Below, in pieces: positions 37,602 to 49,304 of a stretch of DNA of 64,000 nt. The DNA comes from Mytilus galloprovincialis. Its lineage: Eukaryota; Mollusca; Bivalvia; Mytilida; Mytilidae. Made by a program: the position numbers and the translations under genes. The notes under the pieces were generated by a model. The model did not search any database. It had not been told where the DNA came from and was given only the letters and a program-made list of their open reading frames with translations. Every line of letters starts with the position of its first letter. The first letter of the stretch is position 1. The stretch spans positions 21,744,646 to 21,808,645 of the forward strand of contig NC_134844.1 of assembly GCF_965363235.1 (NCBI RefSeq). The letters run 5' to 3'.

Positions 37602-38099
37602 CAATATTAGTACATAAATAATTGTTTGTTAACTCATTAACTTTGAGATATTAGAATGCACAAAGGATATACAAGTGATGATTGTTGTTATTATACAGTG
37701 TCATGAACTACCTTATAGCGGGTTATTTTTTCGGGGGTAAAAAATTTCACAATTTTCATTGAAAAAGGTATACAAATTATTTTGGCAGTTATTATTTTGG
37801 CGGATTCTAAACTTTTATCAATACTTTGCATGTACACTTTTAAATTGGCGACATTTATTTTGGTGATTGTGTTCTGTCTGCGAAAATAACCCACTATACA
37901 GTATTTACAGTCTTTTAATTAGAAGGAAAGGCTATAATATCATATGCTAGGGTGCATGAGACCTGTTGCCTTGATATTATTATAGGTTTATTGTCGAGTC
38001 TGTGACTTGTCTCATAAAGCTTGACATAGGGATAATGTTATGAGAGCAATGGGGGCGTTAACTAACTTCTTAAAATAAAGCTTAATATTTCAGAATGCA

Positions 38100-38410
38100 G
38101 AAGACCTGGATTCTTTTTTATATAAATGTCTTTTGTTATGAAGTTTCCATCTGTCATATGTCCATTGTCCTTGACCTCATTTTCATGGTTTAGTGACTAC
38201 TTGAAAATAGAGTTAAGACTAGGTATTTTTCATTTCTCTCTTATGAGTAATAGAATAACCATATTTGTTATGTACGTACCTTGCAAGTCCCAATGCCTAT
38301 CTAACAGTTTTCACTTTACTACAACCTCATTTCATGGATCAGTGAACAAGGTAAAGTTTTTGTGGTCAAGTTCATATCTCAAATATCATAAACAATAGGT
38401 CTACTAGATA
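38100..38410 (+). repeat. Degraded minisatellite (GACCTCATTTTCATGG units), left of the 4.5-kb element
   Basis: Phrases CTTGACCTCATTTTCATGGT, AGTTAAG and AATAGGTCTACTA recur, as in the sequence right of the large element (42916-43150) and, more decayed, at 39340-39960. The large element appears to have inserted into this array. Confidence 0.6.
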
Positions 38411-40589
38411 CATGGGTGTCATTCGGTTTATCGAGAGAAATGATAGTGAAAGAATATCCAACGGCGGTCAAGTATTGAGAGACGATCGTGAAAGTTCTGG
38501 TAACGGATCGTGAAAGACATTTAATCGAGAAGACATATGAAAGGTCAGTAAATATTATAATTAAATTAATTACACAGACACATTTACGACAAAATAAAAC
38601 TGTCTGTCAAAATGGTTCAACATTATGATCAGTATGTGAGAATATCCAGTTTCAAAAGTACATAGTTATTACAAAACGACAAAAGGCAGATTGCTTCTCG
38701 ACATTTCAATGACATAAAAAATGTAAACAAACACGATTTTTTCACAAATTCGACTAGAGAAACTACTTTTATCAGAATAAGGGTATTGTATTTGAATTAA
38801 TTAAACGGTTCTCATAGTTATTTTGTATAAATATAATCTGAAACTTGGTAAATAAAGAACTATTTACACAAAATTGATTTTTTGGATCGTGAAAGATCAC
38901 GTACCGCATTTTTGAAGATCGTGAAAAGGATCGTGAAAGATCTGATGCTACGAAGACGTTCAAATTATTCTTCAATTATATGACAATTGATATTTGTTAT
39001 TGGTATAGAGAAAGGCTAGATAGGTCAACATCCTCAATAGGTTTAAGCATCTCATATATTAATATTTTCAGAAAATGAAAAGAAAAAAAAATAACAACTA
39101 CGGCAATAAGAAAAGAATGGGTGACAAAACGCCGAAAAAAGCAATCCAGTGAAGTTGAGCCAATGGAAGAGGTTGAAGATGCAGATAACGTTACAGAAGC
39201 AACACACGAATATACAAATACATTAAAATTATTATTTGGGCATTTGTGAACATGGTGTTTGTAAAATAGATGGATGATTGCAGGATGAAGCTTTTTATTG
39301 TCATGTGAAGTACTCACTTATCACGAGTTATAGGATACCCACATTTTGTATATTGCATCCTATAAACTACATGTCCGTCAGACAGGATTCACCTGACCCT
39401 GAATTTGCCTCATTTCATGGATGAAGATTCATTTTAGTGGTCAAGTCCGTATCGAGGATTCGTTAAGCTTTAGGATAACTGTCTGTTGTTATGATTGTAA
39501 GGTGTACATTTTCGACTTGTGCAAGGTTTCAACTAACATTGAACTCATTATCATGCATCATTCGGCAATGTTTGTTTTATGTTGTTTGGCTTTTTGAATA
39601 TATACCTGTATGCTAAAGCGACAAGGTGTTTCGTGTATGGTGTACATGTCTGTCTGCATGTTTCATTGACCATGATGACTTCAATTGTGTTTGATTTATT
39701 GAATGATTGTAAGATGTCTATGTCTGGCTGTCGGTCAGGGTTCATATACTTTTGACCTTATGTTCCAAATTAATTGGCCAAGCATAACTTTTACATGTGT
39801 CAGTTTCTAAGGTACTGTAAGGATCGGAACACATTTATTTGGTGTACGGGATATTTGTAGAGATCTGTATGGCATGGTTCATCTGATCTTGACCTTTTTT
39901 ATGAAACATTGACAATCTTAAGCGCATTTGACACTTCTAGTAAAACCCTTGATATTATAGACGTTCAACAAATATACTATCATAAGTAAAGCAAACAAGA
40001 CATTACAAAATGTTGGTTATCATTCAATTCCAAATTACACATGAAATGTGCTGTTTTTGCTATGATTTTTTGTTTGATGGATAACACTTTGGGTTAAACG
40101 TTGCATATCCATATTATTGGCTGACTAGAGTCGGTCTGCCTGAAGTGCACTAGACTGATTCACAGAGCTGAATCTTGCTCACTTATTTAAACACGTTACT
40201 AGAACACACCCGCGAAATCGCGGGCATATACAACTTGTGAACTGTTGTAGGATGATTCTTTGTAAAAGATATTATGTATGGATAATTTCACAAAATGTAT
40301 CAAAAGCCCTCTCCCTAAAGTCCGATATTTGTTTCCTTTCTGTTAAATTCAATTATTCTTCTCCTTTGCTACAATGTTTCTTTTGGTAAAAGTCAAATCA
40401 AATTAAAAATTTGCACCGTTTCAAACATGAAATAAATGTAACTTCTTATATATGGACCATTATTAGTCTTATAAAATATGCTTCTAGAACAATCCATCGG
40501 TGCTTTTTCTTTGAAGAGCCTTATTAACATTCCAATGGTAGGATATGAATCTTGTATAAATGACCAAGACCGACTAAGGCTAATTTGAG

Positions 40590-40790
40590 GGGTGGTCGGA
40601 GGGGTCCTGATCCCGAAATCCCGGGCTTAAAACAATGAAATCCCGAGATGCAGAATTGAAAGAAATTCATATCACGAAATCCCGAAATCGAAAAATATAT
40701 TCCAGGATCCCGTAAGGATCAATCCCCAAATCCCGAGCTTAAAAACACCAAATCCCGACGCCTCGAAAAAGGTCCTGCCTCCCTCTAATC
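40590..40790 (+). repeat. ATCCCGAAATCCCG-rich repeat
   Basis: Short tandem-like phrases (AATCCCG, GATCCCG, CCCGAGCTTAAAA) within a segment that begins GAGGGGTGGTCGGAGGGGTC. I recall this as a dispersed mussel repeat. It lies inside the 4.5-kb element. Confidence 0.5.
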
Positions 40791-40849
40791 TCTACATTAC
40801 TTTCATTTTTGCCAAATCACTTTTTTTCCTTTCAACAATAAATTTGTAT

Positions 40850-40960
40850 GTCCCTTTTATGGGTATTATGTTTCTAGTCTGTGCATCCGTGCGTTCGTTC
40901 GTTTGGTCGGTTGTCCATCCGTTTCTCCCGCTTCAGGTTAAAGTTTGTGATCGAGGTCGA
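40850..40960 (+). repeat. Fragment of the AGGGGCATTATGTTTTCTGG family
   Basis: ATGGGTATTATGTTTCTAGT, then CCGCTTCAGGTTAAAGTTT, match the 5' third of the copies in the DDX51 introns; the rest is missing. Confidence 0.6.
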
Positions 40961-40989
40961 CTTTCTATACTAACATAGAAAGTCCCTGA

Positions 40990-41560
40990 CAGAATACAGA
41001 GAGTCTCTATATATTAAAGTATTACAATCGTAGTTTACATGTAGATAAACGCGAACAATAATTGTCCTCTCTTAAGGAGGTATAATAGTTGTGGTTTTTG
41101 CGATCTAAACACCATGATATGAAACACGAAAAATAATTGTCCTCTCTAAAGAGGTATAATAGGTGTGATTCTTGCGATCTAAACACCATGATATAGAGAA
41201 CGCTCTGAATCGCTTATTTATTTTTCATTTTTGTTATCTATCATACGATTGGTTGTACTTGTGTCACATGTTTTACTTATTTTGATAGATATGCAACTGG
41301 TAAGACCCCTTAAACAGTAAACATTTCAAAGAAAACAGTACACAGAATACAGACAGTCTCTATATTTAAAGTAATATAATCGTAATTTACATGTAGATAA
41401 ACGCGAAAAAATAATTGTCCTCTATAAGGAGGTATAATAGTTGGGGTTCTTGCGATCTAAACACCATGTTATGGAGAACGCTCTAATTGGCTTATTTATT
41501 TTTCATTTTTGTAATCTATCGTACGATTGGGTGTATTTGTGCATGTTTCAAACCGGAAGT
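40990..41560 (+). repeat. Direct repeat, ~353-bp period
   Basis: AGAATACAGA-AGTCTCTATAT at 40991 recurs at 41344, followed in both by GTAGATAAACGCGAA, AATTGTCCTCT and TTGCGATCTAAACACCATG. The first unit contains an extra internal duplication of the AATTGTCCTCT...CACCATGATAT segment (about 80 bp). Confidence 0.8.
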
Positions 41561-41835
41561 CTTATCCATGACTAAAATTTAGTCTGATGACGGAATCATA
41601 TCCGGACTCCTTTTTTGTCGTTTTTCTCCCAAAATAACTCAATCTGAATAATCCTAAGAATGGATGACAAATGCGACTATACATGTTACCTATAGAACAC
41701 GGAGGCATGATGATTGATTTATTGTGGAAGGAAGAGAAGCGACACACAAAATGAGGTCTTCTCGTTTAAAAGTATAGATTAGTTGTTGTTTTTTTTTTAA
41801 CTTTCAAGGTGAAGTGTTTAATAGAAAAAAGATAA

Positions 41836-42282
41836 TAGAATGAAATTCAAAACAGTGTGGCTGTGGCCATTGATTGACACATTAAATTCATCCATTGACT
41901 TGGACAATTTACGTGAAGGTTTGTCTGTAACGACCACTGTTCACGACGTACCTACGATAGACATTTAAACTGTGGGGTCACCAAAGGTTTCTTAACGCCT
42001 TTAATTATAAAATAATTCGAAAAATTAATCAGGAATAAACTTTATGTTTTGATTTATATAATTGATATAAATCAAAACATCGTGTTATTTCTGATTAATT
42101 TTTCGAATTACTTTATTAAGGTGTTGAGAACCTTTGGTGACCCCATAGTTTAAGTGTCTTTAAAAAGTACATAGTGAGCAGTGGTCGTTACATATAAACG
42201 TTCACCTAAATTGTCCCAATCAATGGATGAATTTAATGTGTCAATCAATGGCCACAGCCACACTGTTTTGAATTTCATTCTA
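41836..42282. mobile_element. 447-bp foldback element, long near-perfect arms
   Basis: The terminal ~70 bp of the arms are almost identical (GAATGAAATTCAAAACAGTG and its reverse complement). Pairing continues with few mismatches to a centre near 42059. TA at both ends may be the target site. It lies inside the right part of the 4.5-kb element, so it is younger than that element. Confidence 0.8.
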
Positions 42283-42915
42283 GCTGTAATGTTCATCCTT
42301 ATCAAAATAGTTACAGGCTTCAACCACTTGCAGATTTATCAAATGGTAAAAGAAATACTGATTTCTGAATACTAGTATTAAGTCTGGTCACGCATTTTCT
42401 TTCACGATCGAAATAATACGTTGCCTGATCTTTCACGATCAAGTTTGATGGAAATTCAACAAATTCAAGGTTTTCATAAACAAATTAACGCTTTTAATGG
42501 AAGAACATACTATAATTTTACTGTACTATCAGATACACCAAAGATTAAATTTCAAATATATCATGATATTCTGAAATATGACCATTATAGGTACAAAAAG
42601 GGTGTTATTTGTAATTAATTTCATAGACACGCATTGCGCCTTTTGTGTTTTTTTCAAAAAGTGCTTCATATTTTCTTTATCTTCTTTCACAGTTATGTTG
42701 AGAAAGTTAAACCATTTTGACAGACATATTTTTTTGTTAGGATTTGTTCCGCGTTTTGAAAATTAAGCGATTTTTTCAAAGAATTTGAATTAGAATATAC
42801 ATTAAATGTCTTTCACGATCCGTTACCAGAACTTTCACGATCGTCTCTCAATACTTGACCGCCGTTGGATATTCTTTCACGACCATTTCTCTCGATAAAC
42901 CGAATGACACCCGTG

Positions 42916-43150
42916 ATATATGGGGTTTGGGAATGATTGTAAGCTGTACATGCCCAATTGGCAGGTGTGACTGTCATCTGACCGTGACCTCATTTTCATG
43001 GTACAGTGGTTAAAAGTTAAGTTTTTGTGTTTTGGTCTATTTTTCTGATACTGTATGTAAATAGGTCAACTATTTTTGGTGTATGAAAATATTTAACAAT
43101 GTACATTTCAGTCTGGCATGTTTTATTTGACCTTGACATTTCAATTTTTT
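42916..43150 (+). repeat. Degraded minisatellite, right of the 4.5-kb element
   Basis: Contains GATTGTAAGCTGTACATG, GACCTCATTTTCATGG and GTTTTTGTGTTTTGGTC, continuing the array seen at 38100-38410. Confidence 0.55.
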
Positions 43151-43938
43151 AACTTTTTCTAGAAGATGAGCATTTACTGCTCAAATTTTCAACACTGTAG
43201 TGTTGCACATGGGAAGTAAAGACCTGGTAATCTCAGGAAAGTAGAAAAGATTTACCACATACTAAAGTCCTTTTGTAAATTCTGTTGATAAATTTCGAAA
43301 TATTTAAGAAACGAAGATTCCAACTTATTTAGGCAAAGTGCTTTAGGAGAGCCAGATTTATAGTCTTAAATTACCACATATATCAGTCGGTGTCAATCAG
43401 ATGTGATCCTATAGCAATACCAAACGAGAACTGACAAGATATTCTATGCGAGCTTAAAAGGAATATGAAATAAGGCATCACTGTTTAACTCCAGAGTAAT
43501 CAAGTAAACAAGCAAGGCAGACACCACAATAAAATATTTTTTGAGTGAAGTCTTTGAACAAATGAAAACTTTCAAAACAGAAAAGTAAAAAAATAATCAG
43601 CAGTTCTTTGATAAAAACTGAAATTTATTCAATTGTTTTGAAAGAATATATTAAATTTGGTTTCAACCTCAAACTTTACCGTTTTGTATTGAGATTTTAT
43701 GCCCCATACAAACTTCATGTTATAATTTCTGTGTCATTCGGTCTGTATTAAAGAATTGTCTCATTAGCAATCATACCACATCTTCTTAATTTTATATACA
43801 TGTATATAGGCCACGAAATAAGTTAGCAGGATGAACAAATTGTTCACCAATACAATGAAAATACTACTAGAAACCTCAAGATTAATACTGTTGGAGGAAG
43901 AATATGAAAGTATGAATAACACCATTTTAAAATCATAA
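43151..43938. other. Intergenic; one repeat fragment
   Basis: No exon seen. A minus-strand fragment of the ATGTGGTATGATTGCC family lies at about 43725-43795 (AATTTCTGTGTCATTCGGTC, CAATCATACCACATCTTC). The TAF8 transcript probably ends within this stretch; I see no well-placed consensus poly(A) hexamer. Confidence 0.5.
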
Positions 43939-46900
43939 CTATTTTAATCTTTTCTTGAATTTGGCAATTTTCATTGGTCTCAAATATGGATTGTCTATAG
44001 AATCTGTATCAACTCCTTGTGGGTTATCTCCCACTAATTCAGACTGTTCTGGTGCTCTCTTGCGTTTTTTAACTGCTGTGGTCTCTGGTTGATCTTGAGA
44101 ATCTAGATCTTGATCTTTTGGAAGCAATGCATTCAAATATGGCAAAGGCATAGGTTTAACTGCAATTACTGAAATAGAAACAATTTGGAAAACTACAGAT
44201 TTGATACTGTTCACAAAGTTAGCTGGAGTTGACATTTTTAGTTTGCTGATTTTATGAAAATCTTTAAACTACTATAAACCAACCAATTTTTGCAAGCAAT
44301 TTATTTTTGGAGCGTAGAACACAAACACACATCACCACCAATTTTGTAAAACTTGGATCTTCCCCTTCTACATGTACTTGTAATAAAGTCATCAATAAAT
44401 AATGCCCCTAGTTTTGTAAAAAGTGCTAAACACAAAAATGAAGAATCCATTAAAAAATAAGATGCATTGCAGTGACTTAAATACAGAATATTTGCACAGT
44501 AGTAAAAAAAAAAGCTGAATACCATTTTATAAAATTAAGCAAATGCATTATACAAAAGCAAAGATTTAAAATTGAAACAAAAGCAAAGATTAGAAATTGA
44601 AACAAGGTAACACATATCTTGTTAAATTAATATATGCAGATTCACACAAAAAGCAACAAACTAGCATGTACTGAAACAACAAAAAATCCAATTTATGTTC
44701 ATGTCTACAAAGTGTACAGTATTGTGCATATTTGAGGAGGTGTGGTGTCAAATATTTGAACACCTGTAAAATAGCCTTACATAATTTTCTTGACATTTTT
44801 AGTTTAAAGTTATAAATCAATACAGCATCAAATCAAAACTTACAAGGATATGTAGTTGTATCATCTCTAAACAAGGACTGAGTTTCTCCTGTTTTAGCTA
44901 TAAATCTTGTTAATGCTCTCTCTACATCACGTTTTTGAGAGGCTGCTTTCTCTCTGATCATTTGATATTCACTCATTGGAGCTTTTTTTGTCTACAAAAG
45001 AATGGGATGAAATTACATGAAAACAAAATGCATAAGATTAACTGGTGATCTTTATTTTATTTATTTAAAACTTTTTTAAATTGCATTGGATTGCAGCTTC
45101 ATGTATCTGAATCCCACATCTCTTCTTATTCATATTTTAACAAATATCATTGTACAGTTTGGAGCTAAGTTTTTAATATTTGTTGAAATAAAATTGCATC
45201 AAAATACACTACCTACAGAAACATTAAGAATAATTCTATATCATTTTCCAATTGTATAACTTACAGAAGTTTTGATGTATGTATGAGGATCAGGAAATGG
45301 AGGTAGATGATCTGGTATGTGTGAAGGATGCTCTCTACGATCTCCTGTCTGTAACATCTTAATATTGGGTGGTGGAGCACTGTGTGCCGCTGGAAAAAAA
45401 CCCAGACAAAATATGTTATTCAATAAGTGTATCTAGTTCAAATTCACTGCTGGATACTGTAGTACTTCAATTAACATACTCTTAGGAAGAATGTTTGGTT
45501 ATGGTAATTTTGCCAAAAGGGTTTATTAAAAATATTCTTGTCATATACGTGTACATATTTTAAAGTTTTAAGATCAATGCTAAAGAAAAATCCATGTCAA
45601 TTTTACAACAATATTAAAGTAAAAATAATGCCAATATCAACTCTGCAATTGACAACAATCAAGATTTTTAAGATACTGAAATTGACTATCCATAAAAAGT
45701 TTTTTCAATTTGAATACATTTTTCAAAAATTTTCAGGTCGAATTATGCAAATAACAAACTTCTTCCATTTTAGATTGTACAATTAAATTATTGCTATATT
45801 TGAAAATATTATACCAAAAAGAGAGAATACTGGGTAAGAAACTAGTACCAATTTTATTGAAATCAAAAATTTTATTTGAAATTTAAAGGAACATTTAGAA
45901 AACTATTTGTAGCCTTGAGATTTTTTCACTAAGATATCATTTTGGTGTAATTTATTACTCTTGTTTTATCAAACACTTGGACTATTTTGTGCAATATACA
46001 TGATATATGCAATTGTGTAAAACATGTCTGTCTTGAAAAACTTACGTGGGAGAAATACTGTTTTATTTGTTCTTTTTGCATGCCCTGGTAATGCATGAAT
46101 ATTTTGACCTAAAAATGCAAACATAAATTTATACATGGATAAAAAATTTATATTTATCTCTTTTGTATGGGTATTTTTTCAACAAAATACTGGTACCATA
46201 GAGTAAAGAGCTCTTCCTGAACAGATTTTAATTGGACATTCTTCTATGTATCTTTAGTTAGGTTACTGATTGTGATAAAGAAAAGAGTTTTAAACTTCTT
46301 CATATGTCAATGTTGCAGTCTGCATCCTATTTATCATCCATCCTTGGAGCTGTTATATTTTTTTTCTAACCGTACTCGTATATATCTATCTTGATAAAAT
46401 CTTCCAACATTAAACAGTTCATTCTGGAATATTTCTTTGATGTAGTTACATACAAGACCTAGTCATTTAATTAATTTGATGTTAAAGGCATATTTTAGCA
46501 GTCTCTTTCCTCCACTGATTTAATAATATATTGTAATACATGTATCTAGACTGGTGTTTTTACAATGTATATACATGTAGTTTGAGTTATAGTTATGTAA
46601 TATCACTTGTGTAAAGTAAGCTCAGATTTATATTACCCTAGATGTATGTGACAAGATCTCATGGTCATTATGTGTTAGAATATATATTATTATAAAGTGT
46701 ATGGTAGTTCTTGAGAAAATTGTGACCTTATTTTATGGGACACACAGACATACATGCATACAGACAGAGAGTAATGATGAGTAATGAAGGTGAAGTTAAG
46801 TTGAATCTGCATATTAGAATCTTAAAATGTACTAGGTTTCATATAGATATGACAAACCATGAAGGAGGACAGGATAATTTCTAAAAAGGGTAAACATTTC

Positions 46901-49304
46901 TGACATAGTCATGGATATTCCAAACATAATGAAAAATCCTTCAAATGGTGATGCTTGCATATCCTGATCAATTAATCTACAAAGTTTGAAATAAATCAAA
47001 TAAAGAATAGTGAAGTTGGTATGGACAAACAGACAGCATGGTTCCTATATACATGTACCCCCAAACTTTGCAGGGGTATAACATTTTTTTTTGTATTATA
47101 TAGATTAGACCATTGGTTTTCACGTTTGAATGGTTTTACATTTGTAGCTTGCAGTTCCTTGTGAGACAAAGCTCTGCAGGGGTGTGGAAATGCTATGCCC
47201 GACTCGCCCGACTCGTACATTTGAACAACCGGACAAGTAATTATTTTTGTCTTGGTTGCCCGTGGACAAGTAAAAAAATATACAAGACAAAGTTCAAATC
47301 CAACAAAACTATAAAATTAATTTCAAAACGTATAAAGTGTATGATGAAGAAACCAATGTTCAGCAAGTTAAAACATCAATGTTCATGACGATAACATGAT
47401 ACCAGAAATATATCGATTATCAGAATTAATAAAAATAAGTATGCGAACCCGAGTCGCGTAACATTGCATTGGCTTTGTCCATTGACCCGGGATCGTCGAC
47501 TATGACATTAGACATTAGACATTAGACATTAGACATTATTTATTAAACCAATCATGGGCCCTTGTTGGGCAAGATGTTTTATCCATCATTTACCGGAAGT
47601 GTCATTTCTTTAAATTTCGTATCGAGATTCAGATTGATAAATATTTAATAAAAAGGTGGGCAAGCAAGACAAAAAGAGTTATGAGTCGAGTAGAAAACCT
47701 TAAATGCAAATGGAGGACACAGAGTATTTTAAAAAAAAAAACGGAAGCGAGAAATTCAGACATCGTGGATATCAGATTGCCCCTGGCTATCTATGGAAAT
47801 TCGGAAAATAAATTAAGTTTTTGTCTTATTTATAGATGAAGTCTTATTTATAGATGAAGTCTTATTTATAGATGAAAGGTCAACATTATTTGTTGTCAAA
47901 GTGGAAAATGAAAGGGACGCTTTAATTGCCCATCAAGACAATAATAAATAATCAAGAAAAAAACAAGTGTGTCAGTTAAGAGAAACACCACAAAATCAAT
48001 AGTTTATCTATTATTTATTTTAAATTTCTTCAATCACTGTCCTCAAATTTAGTATATGTACCTACTGGCTACAATTTTTATTCAAAAACTGCTGCAAAAT
48101 TGTCCTTTACATGTCATTTCATTGGTTGGTTTGCTGTTAGTGTTCTGTCACATTGATGTCAACCCATTTCCTAGTACTTTCCTAATTTTTTACACATATA
48201 TAAACAAAATAGATTTCATTTGTTTGTGATGCACAACAGTGCTAAGTAAGAATCATATATTAGCTAACAAGAAATACTTCAATATTTATTGGGATCATCA
48301 GGGCAAGTAAATTTTTTTCCGGACAAGTAAAATTTTAGGTTCCACTTGCCCGGGGACAAGTGCTCACAACAAATATTTCCACACCCCTGCTCTGTGTTGA
48401 AGGCCGTACTTTGACCTATAATGGTTTACACTTATAAATTGTTAATTGGATTGAGAGTTGTCTCATTGGCACTCATACCACATCTACCTACATCTATATA
48501 TGTATAACCATGTATCATACATAATATATAAAACAAACCCATTTCAATCAAAGCCATTATAACATCTGTCATGATTCCTTCTGTTCTGCCAGCTAATTCT
48601 GCAAAGGCCTGTGTACTCCTGCCAAGCTCCATTAAAACTATAAGTAAAAATAAAGGAGTTCCTATAAATATCATGGTATTCTCTAATAGTATTTAAGTCA
48701 TTGTAAGTAATGTTAGTTATGTTAGGTTTAATAAAAATATTATCCAAATACAAATAATGTAGGTAATACACCAATGGCCCAGGTAAGGTTCTTGACTGAT
48801 CGGTTTGACATCCACACTAAAAAAGCACAGTAAAAGATCTTGGATCTATACAACAAAGACTTTTAGTATATAGTTAAACAGGGTAAAAAAAAAATCATAT
48901 TTAAAGATACCCCGGTTGAACTTTTGACATCCAACAACAATCATTTTTCCATTGTGGAGTCAAACATTTTCTATTGTGACGTCAAAAATTTTACGGGAAC
49001 CTTTGTGATGTCCATGTCTGACAAATTGTAATAACTTGACATAAGGTGTATTTACCAATATCATGCTCCCTGCTGCTATTGTTCCTTCAAAGGACTAAGG
49101 CGTTTGGAGTTGTTTCAGTCAGTTTCTATAAAGCATTGAAATGGCATACAGTTTTTACAACTTACAACTTTCCAGCATCTCAGTCAATGTTTCAATGACT
49201 GACTCTTCAGCTGTCTGGAACCCTACTTCTAAACACAGTGCACTAACTGCCACTTTTAATGCTTTTCGCGATGAAACAGCATGTTGGTCATTTTCTGATG
49301 CCAT
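43939..49304 (-). CDS. TAF8: TAF8: transcription initiation factor TFIID subunit 8, 6 coding exons, 267 aa
   Basis: TAF8 pairs with TAF10 through a histone fold and helps assemble TFIID in the nucleus. Coding exons (minus strand): 49304-49166, 48637-48539, 46108-46046, 45389-45265, 44991-44844, 44168-43939. Every junction is GT-AG and the phases agree. The histone fold occupies about residues 12-80: VGFQTAEESVIETLTEML, then GRSTQAFAELAGRT and IMTDVIMALIEMG. The TAF8 C-terminal signature HIPDHLPPFPDPHTYIKT is at about 124-141. REKAASQKRDVERALTRF and FIAKTGETQSLF follow at about 155-181. LPYLNALLP and a basic end with NPYLRPMK match the human tail. The protein is somewhat shorter than human (310 aa), mainly in the acidic linker before NPYLRP. 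Intron 2 carries a repeat split by a transposon 48 bp after exon 2. Its 3' end faces DDX51. Confidence 0.95.
47100..48510 (-). repeat. ATGTGGTATGATTGCC-family copy split by a DNA transposon
   Basis: Pieces at about 47100-47171 (TCACGTTTGAATGGTTTTAC) and 48390-48510 (TGTTGAAGGCCGTACTTTGA, AGAGTTGTCTCATTGGCACT) belong to one minus-strand copy. The 1.2-kb insert between them is described separately. TAF8 intron 2. Confidence 0.75.
47177..48389. mobile_element. hAT-like element with 15-bp inverted ends and a 5-bp target site
   Basis: CAGGGGTGTGGAAAT at 47177 and its exact reverse complement ending at 48389. CTCTG is duplicated on both sides (47172-47176 and 48390-48394). Both subterminal regions contain GGACAAGT/ACTTGTCC and GCCCG/CGGGC motifs. 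The interior has a GACATTA microsatellite (47504-47538) and three copies of GTCTTATTTATAGATGAA (about 47822-47875). No transposase recognised. CAGGGG ends with a 5-bp site suggest a hAT subgroup; this is inference. Confidence 0.75.

Larger units (their letters stand above)
38411..42915. mobile_element. 4.5-kb element with long terminal inverted repeats and GATCGTGAAAG motifs
   Basis: The outer ~115 bp of both ends are nearly identical inverted copies (starting GGGTGTCATTCGGTTTATCG). Weaker inverted similarity (TGTCTGTCAAAATGGTT, ACAAAAGGC) extends the arms to about 550 bp (to about 38965 and from about 42370). GATCGTGAAAG or near matches occur many times in both arms (for example 38481, 38506, 38885, 38919, 38932 and, inverted, near 42402, 42431, 42813, 42834). 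Flanks GATACAT and GATATAT suggest a 5-7 bp target site, not settled. The interior holds other repeats and no transposase I can recognise. The superfamily is unassigned. Confidence 0.7.

Noticed and set aside
39060-39245. Basic/acidic open stretch (EWVTKRRKKQSSEVEP) inside the 4.5-kb element
   Set aside because: Two frames compete, the splice context is weak and there is no domain match; not enough to call a coding exon.
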